Positions 17,035 through 24,131 of a DNA stretch of 35,827 nt are shown piece after piece. The DNA comes from Chitinophagaceae bacterium (lineage in GTDB: Bacteria; Bacteroidota; Bacteroidia; Chitinophagales; Chitinophagaceae), in assembly GCA_947455215.1 (NCBI GenBank), contig CANGNA010000042.1:1-35827 (forward strand), read 5' to 3'. The notes beneath the pieces were generated by a model that was not told the DNA's origin, searched no databases, and worked only from the letters and a program-made list of their open reading frames with translations. Made by a program: the position numbers and the translations under genes. Position 1 is the first letter of the stretch, and every line of letters begins with the position of its first letter.

Positions 17035-17394
17035 ATGTCAACCAACAACCAGAACCAGAACAACCAGCAGAGCAACAACCGCTCAGGACAAAACAACCAG
17101 CAGGCTTCGAACGACCTGAACAGCAACAAGCGTCAGAACGACCAGGAGCAGGATCAGGACGAAGAATTGGACACTGACCGCACAGCCACTACCAACCAAA
17201 AGCAAAATGACACTACTGCGTCTGGCACTCAACGCAATAAGATGTCTGGCGCTACTTCTGAAGACAGGGAAGAAGACATGCAGGACGAAGGCCGCAACAG
17301 TTCTTCTAAGAACAACCAGCCAAACGCTAAAGATCAACAGAACAGCAACTTAAAGACAAGCCAGAACGAAGGCCAGGGTAAAACCCAGCGCTAA
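17035..17394 (+). CDS. Extremely hydrophilic, disordered Asn/Gln-rich protein (hydrophilin-like)
   Basis: 119 residues made almost only of Asn, Gln, Ser, Thr, Asp, Glu, Lys, Arg, Gly and Ala. I find no Ile, Val, Phe, Trp, Tyr, Cys or His at all, one Pro, three Leu and three Met. The first 35 residues are dominated by Asn and Gln runs; an acidic patch follows (QDQDEELDTD), and the C-terminus is again Asn/Gln/Lys. There is no signal peptide or membrane segment. This composition fits an intrinsically disordered, hydrophilin or desiccation/stress-type protein, but no named family is recognised. It is monocistronic with a strong terminator. Codon use looks like that of its neighbours. Confidence 0.75.
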   Translation: MSTNNQNQNNQQSNNRSGQNNQQASNDLNSNKRQNDQEQDQDEELDTDRTATTNQKQNDTTASGTQRNKMSGATSEDREEDMQDEGRNSSSKNNQPNAKDQQNSNLKTSQNEGQGKTQR

Positions 17395-17430
17395 GTTGCT
17401 GATACCTTATCTTAACCATGAAAACGTACA

Positions 17431-17467
17431 GTAAAGCCCGGCGCACAGCATCGGGCTTTACTTTTTT
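17431..17467 (+). terminator. Terminator of the disordered protein gene
   Basis: Perfect 10-bp stem GTAAAGCCCG/CGGGCTTTAC with an 11-base loop, then TTTTTTG. It lies 37 bases after the stop codon. Confidence 0.85.
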
Positions 17468-17480
17468 GTAGCTTTACTTT

Positions 17481-17912
17481 GTGTCTTGTACAACCTACAT
17501 CGTCCGCTTTTTGCCGCTTGTTTTGTTAATAAACATGCCCTTCCTTTCGGTGGCACAAAATTGTGGACCGGCATACGACTCTTTATATGGGCAAATGGTC
17601 TACACAAGTCCACAAAAGATGCCGCAATACAAATCGGGCAGGCATTCTAGCTTCTTCGACTACTTCACCCAAAATTTCACCTCAGACGATACTGCATACT
17701 GGGAATCCCGGATAAGACTTGAATTCATCATAGACACGAATGGTAAAGTACAGGCAGCAAGAATATACGGCAAGCATCGGGGCGACTGGAGTGTAAAAGA
17801 AAAAGATGCTATAAAATTGCTGAACACTATGCCTGTGTGGCAACCAGGCTATTGCAATGGCAAAAAAGTGACAACAAAAATAGTACACACAATTACTTGC
17901 TGCTACCGTTAA
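17481..17912 (+). CDS. Secreted protein with a TonB C-terminal-like domain
   Basis: 143 residues if begun at the GTG at 17481. The N-terminus (FLPLVLLINMPFLSVAQ) looks like a signal peptide cut after SVA near residue 25. The rest matches the TonB C-terminal domain pattern: RLEFIIDTNGKVQAARI, a following K-x-K-D-A-IKLL helix, then MPVWQPGYCNGKKV and a last strand KIVHTI. Unlike a true TonB there is no anchoring helix followed by a Pro-rich arm. The start is uncertain: a near-match promoter box overlaps the GTG, so a later TTG or the ATG at 17535 is possible. Likely a periplasmic or secreted protein; its partner is unknown. Confidence 0.65.
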   Translation: MSCTTYIVRFLPLVLLINMPFLSVAQNCGPAYDSLYGQMVYTSPQKMPQYKSGRHSSFFDYFTQNFTSDDTAYWESRIRLEFIIDTNGKVQAARIYGKHRGDWSVKEKDAIKLLNTMPVWQPGYCNGKKVTTKIVHTITCCYR

Positions 17913-17924
17913 ATCATACAAATA

Positions 17925-17951
17925 GTAAAGCCCCGCAATGCGGGGCTTTAC
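17925..17951. terminator. Convergent bidirectional terminator before yebC
   Basis: 12-bp perfect stem beginning GTAAAGCCCCG with a 3-base AAT loop, midway between the stop at 17912 (plus) and the stop at 17982 (minus). Confidence 0.75.
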
Positions 17952-17981
17952 ATCATTCAGCTATTTTATCTTTTATATCGC

Positions 17982-18692
17982 TTACGCCATATTGTGGAAC
18001 ACCTGCTGCACGTCGTCGTCCTGCTCTACGCGCTCTATCATTTTGAATACGTCTTCTGCCTGTGCTTCGGTCAGTTCTACTGTGTTTAGCGGTATCCATT
18101 CTATCTCAGATGATATCGGGGTAATACCCTTGTCTTCCAGTGCCTTCTGCATATTGCCAAAGTCGTTGAATGCACAACGGATGATGATATTGCCATCAGC
18201 ATCTTCACCTACTTCTTCCAGGCCAAAATCTATCAGTTCCAGTTCCAGGTCGTCCATATTCAGTCCATCAGCCTTCAGCTTGAACACACCCAGGTGCTTG
18301 AACATAAACCCTACCGATCCGCTGTTACCCAACGTACCGCCGCCCTTATTAAAATGAGAACGAACGTTGGCAACCGTGCGCGTAGTATTATCGGTAGCAG
18401 TAACCACCAACACAGCTATACCGTGTGGTGCATAACCTTCATACAGCACCTCATCGTAATTGCTGGTATCCTTACCCATAGCGTTCTTGATAGCCGCTTC
18501 TATACGGTCCTTAGGCATATTGAAGCCCTTGGCATTCTGTATGATACGACGCAGCATTGGGTTGTTATCCGGATCAGGACCACCCTTCTTTACTGCTATT
18601 GCTATTTCCTTACCAACGCGGCTGAACTGCTTCGCCATACGGTCGTAGCGAGCAAACATCGATGATTTACGTACTTCAAATATCCTACCCAT
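17982..18692 (-). CDS. yebC: YebC/PmpR family protein (TACO1-like)
   Basis: 236 residues. YebC-family proteins are described as DNA-binding regulators in some bacteria and as translation factors that relieve ribosome stalling, like mitochondrial TACO1. The conserved features are all visible: KQFSRVGKEI, then GGPDPDNNPMLR, NAKGFNMPKDRIEAAI, the YEGYAPHGIAVLV strand, and NVRSHFNKGGGTLG-SGSVGFMF. The N-terminus reads MGRIFEVRK in place of the usual MAGHSKW, a variant form. A promoter box lies upstream and a shared terminator downstream; no ruvC partner is present. Confidence 0.93.
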   Translation of the reverse strand: MGRIFEVRKSSMFARYDRMAKQFSRVGKEIAIAVKKGGPDPDNNPMLRRIIQNAKGFNMPKDRIEAAIKNAMGKDTSNYDEVLYEGYAPHGIAVLVVTATDNTTRTVANVRSHFNKGGGTLGNSGSVGFMFKHLGVFKLKADGLNMDDLELELIDFGLEEVGEDADGNIIIRCAFNDFGNMQKALEDKGITPISSEIEWIPLNTVELTEAQAEDVFKMIERVEQDDDVQQVFHNMA

Positions 18693-18725
18693 ATATAAAT
18701 AGTGCTTATTTCGTTATTCAGGTTG

Positions 18726-18733
18726 CAAAAGTA
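18726..18733 (-). promoter_or_regulatory. TACTTTTG promoter box of yebC
   Basis: Minus-strand TACTTTTG followed by CA matches TAnnTTTG, 34 bases before the ATG at 18692. Confidence 0.55.
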
Positions 18734-18772
18734 AGATTTTTAAGTCAAAAAGGGGAAAGAGCCAGGCGTATA

Positions 18773-19477
18773 TTACTTTTTAGACGTATAATTTCTCAGC
18801 GCAATTTCCATGGCCCACCAGTAAGTTGTCTCTTCCATAACATTGCGCAGGTAGTCAAACATTCCCGTATCAACATCCATAAGATACCCCAGAAGGAACC
18901 TTCTCTTTATTACTTTCACCTCATCTCTTTCAATGCCATTCGCTGCAAGCATCTCGTAAGCCTTTGCTGTTTCCTCTGTATACTCTTTTCCAATGTTTGT
19001 TTCAGCTATCCAAGCCCAGACATCAGTCCTGTCAGAAATGGGTATCCCGCGCTTGCTACCCAATAACAATATGCTTTCCCTCACCTCTTCATCCAGGAAG
19101 ATCACTTCCCGGTTACCTGTAATTACCGAAATAGGATATGTGCCTGTCCATATTTCATTAATATCCGCCGCATTAATTTGCCGGCTTTTATAAACCGGAC
19201 TTTGCCGGAAATAATATCCGTTTGGAAAAAGGATCGCATCATCACGCACCTCCACTACTACTTTTCTACTGTTGACCAATGCTATTTCCCAGTTTTGGTG
19301 CGTCCTGTATTTCCATAGCATTATACAAAACACTACGGCAAGAACAACTACGCAGCAGAAACAAAAAATGCTTTTAAAAGAGTAATGCTCGTCCTGCATC
19401 AGGTACCAGCAAAATATACACAGCGCTAACATTGCGAGTATTGGAAACAGTAATCTTTTGTGCAGATATATCTTCAT
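18773..19477 (-). CDS. Unknown two-helix membrane protein
   Basis: 234 residues from the ATG at 19477 (MKIYLHKR). Two hydrophobic helices are visible at about 9-27 and 35-55, followed by a soluble domain of roughly 175 residues. The first part of that domain (VVVEVRDDAILFPNGYYF to VIFLDEEV) has the strand pattern of small membrane-linked PH-like domains, but this is a weak impression. The end is Trp/Tyr-rich (TTYWWAMEI). In-frame ATGs at 19513 and 19528 would add a basic N-terminus and abut or overlap the divergent EVE gene's start; the chosen start puts basic residues right before the first helix. Function unknown. Confidence 0.6.
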   Translation of the reverse strand: MKIYLHKRLLFPILAMLALCIFCWYLMQDEHYSFKSIFCFCCVVVLAVVFCIMLWKYRTHQNWEIALVNSRKVVVEVRDDAILFPNGYYFRQSPVYKSRQINAADINEIWTGTYPISVITGNREVIFLDEEVRESILLLGSKRGIPISDRTDVWAWIAETNIGKEYTEETAKAYEMLAANGIERDEVKVIKRRFLLGYLMDVDTGMFDYLRNVMEETTYWWAMEIALRNYTSKK

Positions 19478-19527
19478 GCAGGATTTAAGGTTAACCCTTA
19501 TCTTTATTGCCATAAAAATACAACACA

Positions 19528-19938
19528 ATGAATTACTGGCTTGTAAAATCAGAACCTTTCAAATATAGCTGGGACCAATTTGTAAAAGACAAGAAGACCT
19601 TCTGGGATGGTGTACGCAACTACGCCGCCCGCAACAACATGAAGGAAATGAAAAAGGGCGACAAGGTATTCTGGTACCACAGCAACGAAGGCCTGGCCAT
19701 AGTGGGCATTGCCGAGGTGGTAAAAGAACACTACCAGGACCCAACCACAGACGACCCGAACTGGGTAGTGGTGGATCTGAAGCCCGTAAAAGCACTGCCC
19801 ACCCCTGTAACCCTGGCACAGCTAAAAGCTGATGGCCGCTTCAACGATATGGATCTGCTGCGCCTTGGCCGCCTGTCTGTAGGCCGCGTACGCGAAACAG
19901 AATATAACGACATACTGGAACTGGGCGGAATGAAATAA
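19528..19938 (+). CDS. EVE domain-containing protein
   Basis: 136 residues, one EVE domain of the PUA-like fold, similar to eukaryotic thymocyte nuclear protein 1. Seen: the opening YWLVKSEP, WDGVRNYAARNNM, the GDKVFWYHSN strand, the GIAEVVKE strand with the following DPTTDDPNW turn, and the closing RLSVGRV. The fold is thought to bind modified bases in nucleic acids, and stand-alone copies like this occur widely in bacteria. A near-match promoter box TATCTTTA (19499-19506) is 21 bases before the ATG. Nothing nearby suggests a restriction or defence locus. Confidence 0.92.
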   Translation: MNYWLVKSEPFKYSWDQFVKDKKTFWDGVRNYAARNNMKEMKKGDKVFWYHSNEGLAIVGIAEVVKEHYQDPTTDDPNWVVVDLKPVKALPTPVTLAQLKADGRFNDMDLLRLGRLSVGRVRETEYNDILELGGMK

Positions 19939-19940
19939 TG

Positions 19941-19980
19941 GCTCAATAGCTCAATAGCTGAATAGCTCAGTGGCTCAATA
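19941..19980. repeat. Five 8-bp tandem units (GCTCAATA) right after the EVE gene
   Basis: Units read GCTCAATA, GCTCAATA, GCTGAATA, GCTCAGTG, GCTCAATA with no gaps, starting two bases after the TAA of the EVE gene. No hairpin is needed to explain it. Confidence 0.8.
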
Positions 19981-19995
19981 CCCAGCCGCGAAACA

Positions 19996-20029
19996 CCTCC
20001 CTCTCCCTTGGAGCGGGCCGGGGTGAGGC
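19996..20029. repeat. Imperfect palindromic intergenic element
   Basis: A CCCTCTCC / GGAGCGGG stem around CTT followed by CCGGGGTGAGG, which can also pair with the CCTC at the start. It resembles a short palindromic element that I recall from Bacteroidota intergenic regions; only one copy is seen here. Confidence 0.5.
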
Positions 20030-20120
20030 TACACACAACACGTCATTGCCCGGTAGGTGGCAACAGGTTTGTAGCCCAATAGCCAAACTAATATCTGTAG
20101 CGTGCCAGGTACGCAACAAT

Positions 20121-20150
20121 GAATAAGGCCACCCATGGGTGGCCTTATTC
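20121..20150. terminator. Perfect 30-bp palindrome, likely terminator
   Basis: Two 15-bp arms starting GAATAAGGCC form a hairpin with almost no loop, 21 bases past the stop of the isomerase gene on the minus strand. The outer A and T bases give weak U tracts on both sides. Confidence 0.6.
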
Positions 20151-20170
20151 ATTTATTCGCTTGCTGCTGA

Positions 20171-22135
20171 TCACTTCTTAACCATAGTAGCAAAGGTCTT
20201 TTCATTCACCTTTACAGGATACGTAGCTTTCATCTTCGCATTCCATTCTTTTTCCAGGGCATCCTGGTATTCTGCCACTACGTAGCCGCGTGCTTCTTCA
20301 AGTGTCTTATTACCCGGCTCATTATAAATAGTGCGGGCAACAACCATCTTGTAAGTACCATTCGACAGTGGCATTATTTTCTTCTTGTCCTTTGTCAACT
20401 CATCACGGCTGGCATCGCGGAACTTAGAGAATTCATAACGGCCGCGCTGTATCGCTACCCTGTCGGGGGTAGTAGAATTATTCAGCGCCTTGATCAGGTC
20501 TTCGTCCGTCATCTTAGGGTTACCATTCATCAGCAGTTGTGCTGTATCCAGTGCCGCTTTGTTTTTAAAGGTGTATACAGATCCTTCAAAGCCCGCTTCC
20601 CACATATACTTGTTCTTATGTGCTTCGTAGAAAGCCTTCAGTCCTACAGTGTCTTTAGTAGCCTTGCTCCATACGTTACGGTCCATCAGTTCGAACAGCA
20701 TGATACCGTCACGGTATTCTTCCATCTGCAATTTGAACTCAGGGTTCTCGTCTACCAGTTTGTGCTCCTGGAAGTCTGTAACTACATTGGTCTGGTACAG
20801 TGCATAGGCGTCTTTTACAGCTGCAACTTTTGGTCCGCTCAGCCTGCCATGTGTCAGGTTGTCCAGGAACTTCACAAAGTCGTTCTGCAGGTAGTTCTTA
20901 CCGGCAAGCGTGAACAGGGTCTTGTTCATGTTGCTAAGATCAGACGCTTTGAACATACCCTTGCTCTTACCGGTATCAGGAGTAGCCTTAACTATCTTGT
21001 CCACCATTTCATTTACATTCTCGGTGTTCTCCTTAAAGCCGTTCTTCTCCTTTATTTTGTTCATAAAGATGTCGCGGGCAGTACCTGCGCGGGAGTCATT
21101 TTCCACTTTATGCTTCAGCTGGGTGTATACAGAATCGTAAGGCTGTATCGGCATCTTGGCTATCAGCTTAATGAGGTGATAACCATATTCTGTCCTGATA
21201 GGCTCAGAAACATCACCCGGCTTCTTCAGGTCGAACGCTGCATTTTCGAACGCAGGTGTCATACGGCCTACACCAAATGGCTTCATCATACCGCTGTCGT
21301 ACACCGTGTATTTATCGTCAGACAACTGCCTGGCCATAACAGCGAATGATGCACCACCCTTAATGGCAGCAAGCGTGCTATCTGCACGCTTCTTGGCCTG
21401 GGCCATACCTTCTTCTCCTTTAGACTTAGGAGACAGGAAAAGTATCTGTGCCACTTTTACCTGGCCACGATCGGCCTTGCGCTCAATTACCTTGATGATG
21501 TGGTAACCAAACTGTGTGCGGAAAGGCTTAGACATCTTACCCACCGGGGTATTGTATGCCGCATTCTCTATCGGGTATACTGTTTGCAGCGATGTCATGA
21601 AACCGATGTCGCCACCATTCTCACGAGAGCCTTTGTCATCAGAATATTGCTTGGCAATATCTTCAAATTTGGCCTTGTTGGTCGCTATCAGGTTATACAG
21701 GCTGTCTGCCTTTTTGAATGCCAGCGTAGAGTCCGATCCCGGAGGGCAAGAGATCATGATGTGCTTAACATGCACATCTTCTTTGCCGCGGTCATAGGCT
21801 TCCCGTATCAGCTTGTTGGTCACCTGCTCATCGGTCAGGTAATTCTTAGCCAGTTGCTTACGGTAGCTGTCCAGATCTTTCTGTATCTTATCAATGGTAT
21901 CCAGGTGCTCTTTATCAGCCTCTGCCACTTTCATCTTAAAAAGTGCATACAGATCCAGGTAGCTTCTCAAAGCCGTGTCCGACATGTCGGGGGCCTTGTT
22001 CATGCTGTTCTTCTTGTAAACCCTTAAAAAATCGTCCTTCGCTACTGAGTGGGTTCCGTAGGTGAATAATGTTTGAGCATATCCGGAAGTCATTCCTATC
22101 CCGGAAATAAGGCAAGTAATTACCAGCTTTCGCAT
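20171..22135 (-). CDS. Periplasmic peptidylprolyl isomerase with two PpiC (parvulin) domains, SurA-like
   Basis: 654 residues. Signal peptide to about residue 20 (SGYAQ). A SurA-like N-terminal helical part (about 25-115) is followed by two parvulin domains, about 119-217 (VKHIMISCPPGSDS, then GGDIGFM, FGYHIIKV) and 226-325 (VAQILFLSP, then MMKPFGVGRM, YGYHLIKLI). The last 300 residues are helical with no domain I recognise, ending in a segment rich in Lys and Glu. This architecture suits a chaperone for outer-membrane proteins. Its ATG lies 18 bases after the stop of the TlpA-like gene, so the two are probably co-transcribed: isomerase and thiol oxidoreductase in one unit. Confidence 0.9.
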   Translation of the reverse strand: MRKLVITCLISGIGMTSGYAQTLFTYGTHSVAKDDFLRVYKKNSMNKAPDMSDTALRSYLDLYALFKMKVAEADKEHLDTIDKIQKDLDSYRKQLAKNYLTDEQVTNKLIREAYDRGKEDVHVKHIMISCPPGSDSTLAFKKADSLYNLIATNKAKFEDIAKQYSDDKGSRENGGDIGFMTSLQTVYPIENAAYNTPVGKMSKPFRTQFGYHIIKVIERKADRGQVKVAQILFLSPKSKGEEGMAQAKKRADSTLAAIKGGASFAVMARQLSDDKYTVYDSGMMKPFGVGRMTPAFENAAFDLKKPGDVSEPIRTEYGYHLIKLIAKMPIQPYDSVYTQLKHKVENDSRAGTARDIFMNKIKEKNGFKENTENVNEMVDKIVKATPDTGKSKGMFKASDLSNMNKTLFTLAGKNYLQNDFVKFLDNLTHGRLSGPKVAAVKDAYALYQTNVVTDFQEHKLVDENPEFKLQMEEYRDGIMLFELMDRNVWSKATKDTVGLKAFYEAHKNKYMWEAGFEGSVYTFKNKAALDTAQLLMNGNPKMTDEDLIKALNNSTTPDRVAIQRGRYEFSKFRDASRDELTKDKKKIMPLSNGTYKMVVARTIYNEPGNKTLEEARGYVVAEYQDALEKEWNAKMKATYPVKVNEKTFATMVKK

Positions 22136-22153
22136 TGTTGTGTTTATGTTTTT

Positions 22154-23611
22154 TTATTTGTTTTTCTCCTTGTTCGCTTTGTCTTTAGCTTTCCTTTCCT
22201 GCATCTCTATCACACTCAATATATTCGTGTGGTCCAGGCGCTTACCCCTGATGATCTTCTTATCATCCATTAGGTATATGGTAGGCGTGCTGTACACGTC
22301 ATATTTACTTCTCCAGTCACCCACATGCTCCGGGTCCCATGTATTGGTCCACTTTTCCAGCTTGTGTTTGGTAAGGAATTCAGCTATTTTCTTTTCGTCG
22401 CCTTCCGTTGCTACGGTATATATCTTCACACCCTTAGCTTTCAGCGCAGCTTCGTAAACAGAATCAAGGAGTGGTATCTCGTGCTGGCAATGGCCGCAAT
22501 CAGGAGAATAGAACACCACCAGTGTATAGTTACCCTTTATGCCCTGCATGCTCTCTTCCTTCTTGTTCAGCACGTTTGGCAGCTTTATCTCTGGGGCAAC
22601 ATTACCTATCACATTCGGGGCTATCTTCATAGCACGGTCCTGGTACTTGGTCAGTTCCTCGTTGGTCAGCCAGAAGGCATCACCCTTCATGTAGTAATTC
22701 TCAACAAGATATACGAACACTTCGTCCATGCCCATTACCTTGCTGTTCTCTACATTACGGGTCAGCCACCACAGCGTATACTTGAACAGGTCTTTAGTAC
22801 CTCTTGCTTTCTTCAGCAACACATCCGACTCATGCTCTACACTATCCGGCCACGGCAATACCAGCTTGTTCATGTATTCGTCCAGCTTGCCATCCAGTAT
22901 AGGCGTATGGATCAAACGGTCATCCTGGTAATTGAACAGGTCCCAGTAGTGTGTCTTATAATAATGGTAAGCAAATGTTGAATCTTTGGTCTTGCCATCT
23001 TCCAGGAAATGGTCACCTTCAGGCACCTGTGGCACTTCAAGGGCATTAAAGATATTTGCCAGCAATGTGTTAGGATACTTAGCTACGTAATCGTGGCGGT
23101 AGTTAGTAAGGTCTTTAGCAGTTTTGCCGGCTTTCTTACGCACAGCTGCAGAGTCTGCCGCCGTCTTAGAGTCTTCCAGTTCCTTCTTCAGCGCTTCCTG
23201 GCCTTTGCCATATTGCTTCAGAAAATCAACATATCCCTGGAAACGAACATTCTCATCAGAGTTCTTGAACTTAACACCATCAGGCAGCTTATCCACGTTA
23301 GCCGTTATGGTAATATCATCATTGCTGTTCAGCAGAAATTCGAAATAGGTCTTTTTATCAGACAACAGCATCATATAGATACCACCAACAAAGGTCGAAT
23401 CTACCGCGTTGAACTCGGCATTACCATTCTTATCAAAACGGGCCGAATCCCTTTTATAAATTGTTGGCAAAGGCTTACCGTAGTAGTGGGCCAGGAAAAC
23501 CATTGAATCCTTTACGCCCGGCATCTTAAGATGGATCTTGTAACCCTGGCGTGCCTCGGAACGAAACGCCAACCCGATAAACAACGTGGCGATCAGTGCA
23601 ATTTTCTTCAT
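22154..23611 (-). CDS. TlpA-like thiol-disulfide protein with N-terminal DUF4369-type domain
   Basis: 485 residues from the ATG at 23611 (MKKIALIATL, a signal peptide). The first 100 residues have the DUF4369 strand pattern (GYKIHLKMPGVKDSMVFL). A long helical middle part resembles DUF5106. The C-terminal thioredoxin-like domain carries Cys372-Gly-His-Cys375 in SPDCGHCQHEIP and the cis-proline loop STPTIYLMDD. Members are periplasmic or lipid-anchored thiol oxidoreductases. The frame extends to an ATG at 23668, but that would sit almost on the promoter box and would precede the signal peptide by 19 residues. It leads a two-gene unit with the isomerase. Confidence 0.88.
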   Translation of the reverse strand: MKKIALIATLFIGLAFRSEARQGYKIHLKMPGVKDSMVFLAHYYGKPLPTIYKRDSARFDKNGNAEFNAVDSTFVGGIYMMLLSDKKTYFEFLLNSNDDITITANVDKLPDGVKFKNSDENVRFQGYVDFLKQYGKGQEALKKELEDSKTAADSAAVRKKAGKTAKDLTNYRHDYVAKYPNTLLANIFNALEVPQVPEGDHFLEDGKTKDSTFAYHYYKTHYWDLFNYQDDRLIHTPILDGKLDEYMNKLVLPWPDSVEHESDVLLKKARGTKDLFKYTLWWLTRNVENSKVMGMDEVFVYLVENYYMKGDAFWLTNEELTKYQDRAMKIAPNVIGNVAPEIKLPNVLNKKEESMQGIKGNYTLVVFYSPDCGHCQHEIPLLDSVYEAALKAKGVKIYTVATEGDEKKIAEFLTKHKLEKWTNTWDPEHVGDWRSKYDVYSTPTIYLMDDKKIIRGKRLDHTNILSVIEMQERKAKDKANKEKNK

Positions 23612-24131
23612 ATTCAATACAAGGTTGTTTCCGCCATTTATGGCAGGTATAAATTTCGGTTTGATCAATTATAAAACTCAAAAATAACAGATAAATTCGG
23701 TGAAAACCAATTCAACAGCATACTTATCCTATTATAACATTTTTTTTGCACATCTACCCGTCATCCGCCTTTCCGGCACCTGCACATAGCGCAATTGGTA
23801 CTTTTACTACAGAATAAAAATACGATATCATCATCATTTGGTTCCGTTTAAGACAGCCACCTTAAATTATTTGTTGGGCTGCGTGGTATAATAAATTCCA
23901 AAAACACCCGTAGGGTTGTTTACTATCTATAATAAACTTGCCGGTTTTAACATTTTATCCGTCCACCCAAAAGGGGGATTTACCGCCAAAACCGGTTAAT
24001 TAACCTAAAAGGGGGATATTTTCTGCAGTTTTTGTATCCACCTTTGTGTCCTCAAAACATCTTTAAGAAAATTTTAGTTGCGGCCCCTTGTAACTTTTCT
24101 GCCATGACCAACGACTAACTAAAACACAGAT
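23612..24131. promoter_or_regulatory. AT-rich divergent regulatory region (520 bp)
   Basis: No gene is supported. The left end holds the minus-strand box TATTTTTG. The right half, upstream of the TonB-dependent receptor, has an 8-bp inverted pair CCGGTTTT (23941-23948) and AAAACCGG (23988-23995), a perfect palindrome GGTTAATTAACC (23994-24005), and a direct repeat AAAAGGGGGAT at 23969-23979 and 24007-24017. These lie 125 to 190 bases before the receptor's start and look like regulator sites. A one-mismatch box CACCTTTG is at 24039-24046. Confidence 0.55.
23679..23686 (-). promoter_or_regulatory. TATTTTTG promoter box of the TlpA-isomerase unit
   Basis: Minus-strand TATTTTTG matches TAnnTTTG. 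It leaves about 60 bases of leader to the chosen ATG at 23611. Confidence 0.45.

Noticed and set aside
19528-19938. Defence-island role for the EVE-domain gene
   Set aside because: No nuclease, methylase or restriction gene is close; neighbours are yebC, a membrane protein and an isomerase, so a stand-alone EVE protein is the simpler reading.
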